Made by a program: the position numbers and the translations under genes. Below the pieces are notes generated by a model. That model made no database searches, had not been told where the DNA came from, and was given only the letters and a program-made list of their open reading frames with translations. Of a stretch of DNA of 59,433 nucleotides, positions 54,150-59,433 are shown one piece after another (position 1 is the stretch's first letter; every line of letters starts with the position of its first letter). Origin of the DNA: Rhodobacterales bacterium. Its GTDB lineage: Bacteria > Pseudomonadota > Alphaproteobacteria > Rhodobacterales > Rhodobacteraceae. The stretch covers positions 1 through 59,433 of the forward strand of contig JANYFE010000107.1 in NCBI GenBank assembly GCA_025362795.1, read 5' to 3'.

Positions 54150-55265
54150 GTGGCAAACCCATCGCTTCTTATCTTGGCCGGTGACGGTATCGGCCCCGAA
54201 GTCATGGCCGAGGTCAAAAAGATCATCGGCTGGTATGAGACCCGGCGCGGCATCACCTTTGATGTCAGCGAAGGGCTGGTCGGCGGCTGTTCCTATGACG
54301 CGCATGGCACGCCTTTGACCGATGTGGTGATGGCGCAGGCGCAGGCTGTGGATGCGGTTTTGCTGGGCGCGGTGGGCGGGCCGAAATATGACAAGCTGGA
54401 CTTTTCGCTGAAGCCTGAACGCGGCTTGCTGCGATTGCGCAAGGAAATGGATCTGTTTTCCAACCTGCGCCCGGCGCAATGCTTTGACGCCCTCGCCGAT
54501 TTCTCCTCGCTCAAGAAGGAAGTCGTGGCGGGTCTCGATATCGTCATCGTCCGCGAGCTGACCTCTGGCGTCTATTTCGGCGAGCCGCGCGGGATTTTCG
54601 TTGAAGGCAACGAACGGGTCGGCATCAACACCCAGCGCTATACCGAAAGCGAAATCGCCCGAGTGGCGCGCTCGGCCTTTGAACTGGCCCGCAAGCGCAG
54701 CAACAAGGTCTGTTCGATGGAAAAGGCCAATGTGATGGAATCGGGCGTGCTATGGCGCGAAGTCGTGCAAGAGGTGCATGACAAGGAATATCCGGATGTC
54801 GAACTGTCCCACATGTACGCCGACGCCGGTGCGATGCAGCTGTGCCGCTGGCCCAAGCAGTTCGATGTCATCGTCACCGACAATCTGTTTGGCGACCTGT
54901 TGTCGGACATGGCCGCGATGCTGACCGGCTCGCTTGGCATGCTGCCCTCGGCCAGTCTGGGGCTGCCGATGGCCAATGGCCGGCCAAAGGCGCTGTACGA
55001 ACCGGTGCATGGCTCCGCACCCGACATTGCCGGCACGGGCAAAGCCAACCCGATCGCCTGCATCCTGTCGTTCGCGATGGCGCTGCGCTACTCCTTCAGT
55101 CTGGGTGATGAAGCGACTCGGGTGGAAAAGGCGGTTGAACAGGTGCTGGCTGACGGCGCCCGCACTGCCGACCTGATGGGTCCGGAAGGCGGCACGCCGA
55201 TCTCGACCAGCCAGATGGGCGATGCAGTTGTCGCAGCCCTGACCGCCAGCCTCAAGGCTGCCTGA
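54150..55265 (+). CDS. leuB: 3-isopropylmalate dehydrogenase
   Basis: LeuB oxidises 3-isopropylmalate to 2-oxoisocaproate with NAD+, the step after LeuCD. The 371-residue protein starts [19 protein letters not shown] from the GTG at 54150, preceded by CAAGGAAAA. It has [39 protein letters not shown] with the catalytic Lys, and [11 protein letters not shown] and [21 protein letters not shown] with the metal-binding Asp residues. The upstream in-frame TTG at 54090 adds 20 non-conserved residues and is rejected. A 197-base gap precedes the next gene. Confidence 0.96.
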   Translation: MANPSLLILAGDGIGPEVMAEVKKIIGWYETRRGITFDVSEGLVGGCSYDAHGTPLTDVVMAQAQAVDAVLLGAVGGPKYDKLDFSLKPERGLLRLRKEMDLFSNLRPAQCFDALADFSSLKKEVVAGLDIVIVRELTSGVYFGEPRGIFVEGNERVGINTQRYTESEIARVARSAFELARKRSNKVCSMEKANVMESGVLWREVVQEVHDKEYPDVELSHMYADAGAMQLCRWPKQFDVIVTDNLFGDLLSDMAAMLTGSLGMLPSASLGLPMANGRPKALYEPVHGSAPDIAGTGKANPIACILSFAMALRYSFSLGDEATRVEKAVEQVLADGARTADLMGPEGGTPISTSQMGDAVVAALTASLKAA

Positions 55266-55462
55266 GCCGGCAGACCTGTCCGTGCCATCACGGGCAGGCC
55301 CTCTGCGGGCACGGGGCCGGCCTGCCCGTCTTTCATGTGGCGGCGCCCCCTCAGGAACGGCGCCGGTCCGCTCATCTGATCGCACCGCCGGGGCTTGTGC
55401 CTGACTGCGTTCCGGGCGACATCAGAGCATCCGTAAATCGTTACCCATTCTGAAAGCCCGTC

Positions 55463-56341
55463 ATGCCTGTCCGCTCGTCCCCGCTGCTTGGCGCATTGTG
55501 TTCGCTGGCGGCTTTCGCCCTGTATTCTCTAAGCGATATCACCATCAAATTCCTCGGCAGCAGCTATAGCCCGGCGCAGATCCTGTTCTTTTCCGGCATG
55601 GCGGGCTTTCCGTTGATCTTTCTGCAAATGATGGCCGACAAGCAGGGCGGCAGCCTGCGCCCGGTACTGCCCAAATGGACGGTGGCGCGGATGGTGATCG
55701 TCATCCTGAACGGCCTGATGGTGGCCTATGCCTTTACCGCACTGCCGCTGTCACAGGCCTATGCGATCTTCTTCATGATGCCACTTTTCATCTGCGTTCT
55801 GGCAGTGCCGATCCTGGGCGAGCCGATCGACCTGCCGCGCGGTCTGGCGGTTCTGGTCGGTCTGGTCGGCGTGATCATCGTGCTGCGGCCGGGGCAACTG
55901 GGCCTGACCTGGGCCCATCTGTCGGCCCTGGGCGGCGCGTCCCTTGGGGCGCTCTACTACATCATTATCCGCAAAACCGGTGGGGTCGAACGGGCCGCCG
56001 TGATCATGGTCTATCCGATGCTGGGTCAGGTGGTGTCGGTGGCGCTGCTGTTGCCGCTGGTCTACCAACCGATGAGCGCCGCCCACCTTGGCCTGACCGG
56101 CCTGATGGCGTTGCAGAGCTTTGTGGGTTCGTTGCTGATCATCCTGGCCTACCGGATTGCCCCGGCCATCGTCGTGGCCCCCATGCAATACGTGCAAATC
56201 ATCGTCGCCACCCTGTTCAGCGTGTTCTACTTTGGCGAACCGATGGACCTGCCGACCGTCGCAGGCATCGCCGTGATCATTGCGGCAGGGCTGTTCATCA
56301 TGCTGCGGTCTAACAAAGGGCAGGCCACGCTGCCGGCCTGA
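55463..56341 (+). CDS. EamA-family (DMT) transporter, first of a tandem pair
   Basis: This 292-residue inner-membrane protein has ten helices in two EamA halves. Notable parts are LAAFALYSLSDITIKFLGSS, LNGLMVAYAFTALPLSQAYA, PILGEPIDLPRGLAVLVGLVG and PMQYVQIIVATLFSVFYFGEP. The terminal PMQY-x2-I motif is shared with the next gene. Export of a small metabolite is the usual role; the substrate is unknown. It lies 122 bases before its paralogue, with which it shares order of motifs throughout. Confidence 0.85.
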   Translation: MPVRSSPLLGALCSLAAFALYSLSDITIKFLGSSYSPAQILFFSGMAGFPLIFLQMMADKQGGSLRPVLPKWTVARMVIVILNGLMVAYAFTALPLSQAYAIFFMMPLFICVLAVPILGEPIDLPRGLAVLVGLVGVIIVLRPGQLGLTWAHLSALGGASLGALYYIIIRKTGGVERAAVIMVYPMLGQVVSVALLLPLVYQPMSAAHLGLTGLMALQSFVGSLLIILAYRIAPAIVVAPMQYVQIIVATLFSVFYFGEPMDLPTVAGIAVIIAAGLFIMLRSNKGQATLPA

Positions 56342-56463
56342 CACCGTGGCGAAACACGCGAATGTTCCGGTTTTCCCCTTGAACTTTCCGCCCCAAGGCG
56401 CGATTCACCGAGGCAGGTCCGCGACCATTCCGCTGCGGCCCTTATCCCTCGGACCCAAGCCCA

Positions 56464-57450
56464 ATGACCGTTCCCCAATCGAACCTGCGCGGCGCGCTTT
56501 TGTCGCTGCTGGCGTTTGCCATTTATGCGTCGAATGACGTGATCGTCAAATACCTCGGCTCCAACGCCCAGTATCACCCGTTCCAGACCATCTTCTTTTC
56601 CGGCCTGCTCAGCTTTCCGCTGATGACGATCATGATGATGAGCGATCGCAGCGACGGCAACTTGCGGCCCAAAATGCCGGGCTGGACGGCGCTGCGGTCG
56701 GTCTTGACAGTGCTGAACGGCCTGACCGGGTTCTATGCGTTTTCCGTGCTGCCGCTGTCAGAGGCCTATCCGATCTTTTTCGCCATGCCGATGCTGGTGA
56801 CGCTGATTGCAATTCCGATGCTGGGCGAAAGGGTGGGGATCCATCGCGGCTTGGCGGTGGTCGTCGGCCTGCTGGGCGTCTTGGTGGTGTTGCGGCCCGG
56901 TTCAGGCAGCTTCGGGCTGGGCCATATTGCTGCGCTGTCGGCGGCGACTTTGGGTGCGATAAACTCGGTTCTGGTGCGCAAGACCGGGCACACCGAACGC
57001 GCGGCGGTGATCATGCTGTATCCGATGATTGCCAACTTCATCGTCTCGGGCCTGGCGATGCCCTTTGTCTACAAACCGATGCCCATCGAACATCTGGGGC
57101 TGGTGGCGGCCATGGCGGTGCTGGGCCTGACCGCATCGCTGATCGCCATCGCAGCCTACCGCCGCGCCCCAGCCGTGATCGTCGCCCCGATGCAATACTC
57201 GCAGATCATCTGGGCCACGATCTTTGGCACGCTGATCTTTCACGAAAGCCACGATTTCTGGACGGCCGTCGGCACCGTGATCATCATCGTCTCGGGTATC
57301 TATATCGTCTTGCGCGAGGACAAGCCGCGCGTGTCCCGCAACCGCCCCGTGCTGGAAACCCGCAGCCGGTTCGACATCGGTCTGACGCCGCGCCTGTCGC
57401 AATGGCTGCGGATTTTCGACAACCGCAAGAGCCAGAAAGACAGCCCCTGA
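56464..57450 (+). CDS. EamA-family (DMT) transporter, second of a tandem pair
   Basis: This 328-residue paralogue of the preceding gene has LLAFAIYASNDVIVKYLGSN, LNGLTGFYAFSVLPLSEAYP, PMLGERVGIHRGLAVVVGLLG and PMQYSQIIWATIFGTLIFHE. It also has a cytoplasmic extension of about 35 residues after the last helix (EDKPRVSRNRPVLETRSRFD) that the first copy lacks. The tandem suggests gene duplication and division of substrates, or a heterodimer. The tRNA-Pro gene follows 52 bases on. Confidence 0.85.
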   Translation: MTVPQSNLRGALLSLLAFAIYASNDVIVKYLGSNAQYHPFQTIFFSGLLSFPLMTIMMMSDRSDGNLRPKMPGWTALRSVLTVLNGLTGFYAFSVLPLSEAYPIFFAMPMLVTLIAIPMLGERVGIHRGLAVVVGLLGVLVVLRPGSGSFGLGHIAALSAATLGAINSVLVRKTGHTERAAVIMLYPMIANFIVSGLAMPFVYKPMPIEHLGLVAAMAVLGLTASLIAIAAYRRAPAVIVAPMQYSQIIWATIFGTLIFHESHDFWTAVGTVIIIVSGIYIVLREDKPRVSRNRPVLETRSRFDIGLTPRLSQWLRIFDNRKSQKDSP

Positions 57451-57502
57451 CGCGGCCCACCCCTTGCCAATCGCCACGCAAGCGGATAACCCCCGCCTCA
57501 GT

Positions 57503-57579
57503 CGGAGCGTAGCGCAGTCTGGTAGCGCACCTGCTTCGGGAGCAGGGGGTCGGAGGTTCGAATCCTCTCGCTCCGACCA
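57503..57579 (+). tRNA. tRNA-Pro (anticodon CGG)
   Basis: The 77-base gene folds as a cloverleaf: acceptor CGGAGCG pairs with CGCTCCG (57569-57575), the anticodon stem CCTGC pairs with GCAGG around the loop TTCGGGA with anticodon CGG, and the T arm GGAGGTTCGAATCCTC is normal. The CCA end is encoded. The D arm has AGCGCAGTCTGGTAGCGCA. It reads CCG codons. A phage-like gene group starts beyond the 3' end, so this may be an integration site. Confidence 0.97.
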
Positions 57580-57698
57580 ATTTCCCGATAGATAACAGCC
57601 ACTTAGCAGCACATCCAGCGGCACGAGGGTAGCGGCGCCTGAGCCGTCATAGCGGCATAATAGCAGATCCGATTCTCGCTGAATGCTAAAGGTCGGTC

Positions 57699-57736
57699 GC
57701 GCTCCCCCGAAGGGCATGGGTTCCCCGAGGGAGCGC
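57699..57736. repeat. Inverted repeat between the tRNA and the phage-like genes
   Basis: GCGCTCCC and GGGAGCGC flank a 22-base loop. It may be the terminator for the minus-strand phage-like genes that run toward the tRNA. The rest of 57580-57852 contains no gene I can support. Confidence 0.45.
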
Positions 57737-57852
57737 AACCTCAACGCTGTGACAGGACGACACCCGTTGTTGAGCCCGATGGTTTAACGTCCGTCGGATT
57801 CCCTCTAGGACGGCGGGGGGCAATGGACCCCGCACCTCTACGGCCTCTTGGA

Positions 57853-58230
57853 CTAAAGCCGCAGCGGTTTTCTCAATTCGGGCGCAGCTTTGCACCCGTT
57901 ACACATTCGGACCCGCTTCCCGTCCTCACTGAAGTAAGGTCGGGCGCAGGTGATGCAGATGCGCCAGCCGACATATCGGACGGGCATCGGCGGATTGCGG
58001 TCAAGGTCCAGCACAGGTTCCCGCCGTGCCCCACCATCCCATGACCACGGAACGGGTTCGCTGAACCCGGCCTCGAAACGCTGCGCTGTGGTGCGCTTGT
58101 CGCTACCGCTGCCATTACCCCGGCGCTCACCCTGGGATCGCGGCTGCTGCCCCGGCTGCGCTGGCTGTGCTGGTGCATGTGCAGCCCGCCATCGCTGTAG
58201 CCATGCGGGTTCATCGTCATCTTGCACCAT
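57853..58230 (-). CDS. Hypothetical phage-like protein with a zinc-ribbon motif
   Basis: This 125-residue protein begins MVQDDDEPAWLQRWRAAHA, has a Gln/Pro/Arg-rich linker, and ends with a likely zinc ribbon: ICITCARPYF then RVRMCNGCKAAPELRKPLRL, giving Cys-x2-Cys and Cys-x2-Cys. It could bind DNA or RNA. The family is not recognised. The ATG at 58230 overlaps the preceding gene by 14 bases; an earlier ATG at 58302 is possible. It is the last of a tight five-gene minus-strand group next to tRNA-Pro. Confidence 0.55.
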   Translation of the reverse strand: MVQDDDEPAWLQRWRAAHAPAQPAQPGQQPRSQGERRGNGSGSDKRTTAQRFEAGFSEPVPWSWDGGARREPVLDLDRNPPMPVRYVGWRICITCARPYFSEDGKRVRMCNGCKAAPELRKPLRL

Positions 58231-58474
58231 GCTCCCACGCACCATTGCGCTGATATTGCCAGTTGCCCCAGACCTGATCGCGGTGCCATTTCCTGATGGC
58301 ACTCAACACGAGCGGCATGTCGCGTGAATTATATCTCCCGGTGTCAATGCCCGCGTTCACCTCATCCTCGTAAGCCTCAAGCGACCCATAGGCCTGCTCG
58401 ATGGGCGAGCGGGGTGCAGCGCGGCTGTGTTCCAGTTTGGCCACACGGCTCAACAGGGCGCGGACGGTCGCCAT
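58217..58474 (-). CDS. Hypothetical phage-like protein
   Basis: This 85-residue protein starts MATVRALLSRVAKLEHSRAA, a short helical heptad-like region, then SPIEQAYGSLEAYEDEVN and a basic tail (AIRKWHRDQVWGNWQYQRN). The N-terminus resembles small phage-encoded proteins with a RVAKLE coiled coil, which I cannot name. It overlaps its downstream neighbour by 14 bases and is five bases from its upstream neighbour, as expected for phage operons. Confidence 0.5.
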   Translation of the reverse strand: MATVRALLSRVAKLEHSRAAPRSPIEQAYGSLEAYEDEVNAGIDTGRYNSRDMPLVLSAIRKWHRDQVWGNWQYQRNGAWEHGAR

Positions 58475-58478
58475 GTGG

Positions 58479-58757
58479 TCAGCCCTTCAGCTTCGCCGCA
58501 ATGTCCGCATCAGCGACGAGGATCATTGTGTTCAGCGTTGCATCAAACTGCCGCCGTTCCACATCGACGCGGTGGGTGGCTTCAAGATCGGCCGGGGTCG
58601 GCATCGTGGGCAACGCCCCGCCAGCGCTGTGAACGCGGGGTTCGTCGATGCGCCGCTGCGCTTCCCCCGCCACGCTGGCGGTGTCGCGTTCGGTCTGGCG
58701 GTCCAGCAGCATCGCCTGCAGCTCCACCGGGTTCGTCGGTTCATCAGTCGTCGTCAT
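58479..58757 (-). CDS. Hypothetical phage-like protein
   Basis: This 92-residue protein is mostly charged and helical: NPVELQAMLLDRQTERDTAS, a Pro-rich bend (GGALPTMPTPADLE), then THRVDVERRQFDATLNTMIL and VADADIAAKLKG. It overlaps the upstream gene by 14 bases. No family is recognised. Codon use and tight packing suggest phage or plasmid origin. Confidence 0.5.
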   Translation of the reverse strand: MTTTDEPTNPVELQAMLLDRQTERDTASVAGEAQRRIDEPRVHSAGGALPTMPTPADLEATHRVDVERRQFDATLNTMILVADADIAAKLKG

Positions 58758-59145
58758 GTGTCACCTCCAATTCCTGTAAAACCCCGTAGCCCTGCTGGCG
58801 CAGCGCGGGGTCGTCGCTGTCACGCATCACCTCAAGCATCTTGTTGATCAGGTCTTGCCGCAGCCTGCCGCGCTCCTGAACACTGAGCAGGGCAAGCCCG
58901 CGTTCGATCTGCTCTTGGTTGGCGGCAATGTGTTCAGCGGCGGTGACGGGCATGACCACGATGGTTCCCGCCATAACGTCCGCCATACTGACCGCCCAAG
59001 CCACTGCCGCGTCATACTTGTCGATTCCCTGCACGCCGAGCAGATACCGTTCGGTCGGGCTGCGGAGGTAGGTCCGCACAAAGCAGTCCTCAGGCAACGG
59101 GTCGTATGCGCAGACCATGTTGCGCTCGGTTTTGATGACGGTCAT
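58744..59145 (-). CDS. Hypothetical phage-like protein
   Basis: This 133-residue protein begins MTVIKTERNMVCAYDPLPED and has a folded-looking part (CFVRTYLRSPTERYLLGVQG, VSMADVMAGTIVVMPV) with a helical tail (AANQEQIERGLALLSVQERG). I do not recognise it. It starts four bases inside the stop of the truncated gene upstream (ATGA overlap) and overlaps the next gene by 14 bases, so it belongs to the same operon. Confidence 0.5.
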   Translation of the reverse strand: MTVIKTERNMVCAYDPLPEDCFVRTYLRSPTERYLLGVQGIDKYDAAVAWAVSMADVMAGTIVVMPVTAAEHIAANQEQIERGLALLSVQERGRLRQDLINKMLEVMRDSDDPALRQQGYGVLQELEVTHDDD

Positions 59146-59294
59146 GGGTTCACCTGCTTCGCTTCCAGCGCGATGATGCGCTCCTCAAGGTTTTCGCTAC
59201 TCCGCACGTTGGCGAGGTTGCTCAGCAGGGCGCTGATCTGCTGCCCGGTATCGGGCGACACCAACCCGCCAGCGACCGCGACCGCCACCTGTGC
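59142..59294 (-). pseudogene. Phage-like gene truncated by an IS630 insertion
   Basis: The last 51 codons of a minus-strand gene (QVAVAVAGGLVSPDTGQQI to ALEAKQVNP) remain in frame, with the ATGA overlap to the next gene. At the TA at 59295-59296 the sequence changes to the IS630-type end. The apparent ATG-started frame to 59357 (MLNQKSFPTGIPDSEKNHP) uses IS sequence for its first 19-21 residues, so the native N-terminus is lost from view. The gene is likely inactivated or reshaped. Confidence 0.65.
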
Positions 59295-59433
59295 TAGAGC
59301 GGGATGGTTTTTTTCTGAATCGGGGATTCCCGTTGGGAATGATTTCTGATTCAACATGGAGACTGGACTGGGAGGCCAGTTTGCATGGGAAAAGCCCTTT
59401 CGATGGATATTCGGACCCGCGCGATGGCGCGGC
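59295..59433 (+). mobile_element. IS630-family insertion sequence, left end
   Basis: From the TA at 59295 the sequence reads AGAGCGGGATGGTTTTTTTC and leads into an IS630-type transposase start 90 bases further. IS630 elements insert at TA dinucleotides, in agreement with the TA at this junction. The right end is outside the window. Confidence 0.7.
59385..59433 (+). CDS. IS630-family transposase, N-terminal fragment
   Basis: The ATG at 59385 opens a frame reading MGKALSMDIRTRAMAR, the usual start of IS630-family transposases (MGKALSxDLRxR). It runs off the window end. GGGAGG precedes it at about 59371. The family uses a DDE transposase and inserts at TA. Confidence 0.8.
   Translation, partial: MGKALSMDIRTRAMAR

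Overview
The window reads as chromosomal DNA of a GC-rich alphaproteobacterium, most probably Rhodobacterales (Rhodobacteraceae/roseobacter type). The main reason is gene order and family content: acpS-lepB-rnc-era-DUF1491-recO, accD-folC, the rsfS-rlmH-gpmI-envC-like-ctpA-rppH block, dispersed leuC/leuD/leuB, a lone Hint-domain protein and an RTX protein. Identifications are from reading motifs; no database search was possible. The segment is bounded by insertion sequences: an IS3-family end at 1-139 and an IS630-family start from about 59295.

Layout. 188-7922: a cupredoxin, then acpS, lepB, a second LepB-like gene, rnc, a thermonuclease-like gene inserted backwards, era, DUF1491, a Pr6Pr membrane protein with a decayed tandem copy, and recO. 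8085-13074: MFS transporter, methionine aminopeptidase, a 4-OT tautomerase, a molybdopterin-binding-domain protein, a GNAT and an OmpA-like protein. 13132-18850: LysR regulator, three poorly known minus-strand genes, a CPBP protease and a Moco oxidoreductase with its cytochrome b partner. 19167-26486: accD-folC, a truncated-looking NYN protein, a GT39 enzyme, a soluble lytic transglycosylase and dapA. 26530-32915: RTX protein, EamA transporter, Hint protein, smpB, a glycine-rich small protein, a sulfurtransferase, an aromatic aminotransferase and a polyglycine protein. 33187-38673: a galactofuranose locus (UDP-galactopyranose mutase plus two GlfT-like transferases). 38661-44620: rppH, ctpA, an EnvC-like protein, gpmI, rlmH and rsfS. 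44860-55265: the leu region, with leuC, leuD and leuB separated by a PEP-CTERM-type protein, a GT4, a membrane protein, an EEP nuclease-like protein, an epimerase-like protein and a LysR. 55463-57450: two tandem EamA transporters. 57503-57579: tRNA-Pro(CGG), followed by a phage-like minus-strand gene cluster that is cut by the IS630 element.

How the parts work together. Much of the window serves the envelope: signal peptide cleavage, peptidoglycan remodelling (lytic transglycosylase, EnvC-like and CtpA), polysaccharide assembly (glf and glfT-like genes, GT39, GT4) and secreted or surface proteins (RTX, Hint, PEP-CTERM, OmpA). Central metabolism is represented by fatty-acid, folate, lysine and leucine synthesis. 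RNA and ribosome functions are rnc, era, smpB, rlmH, rsfS and rppH.

The strongest unusual signals are three. The second LepB-like protein keeps the catalytic Ser but carries Glu where the general-base Lys should be, and has a cleavable-looking signal in place of the membrane anchor. The 1012-residue GlfT2-like protein appears to be an internal duplication of a beta-domain plus GT-A unit, with a degenerate first copy. A possible attenuator-like leader precedes leuC.
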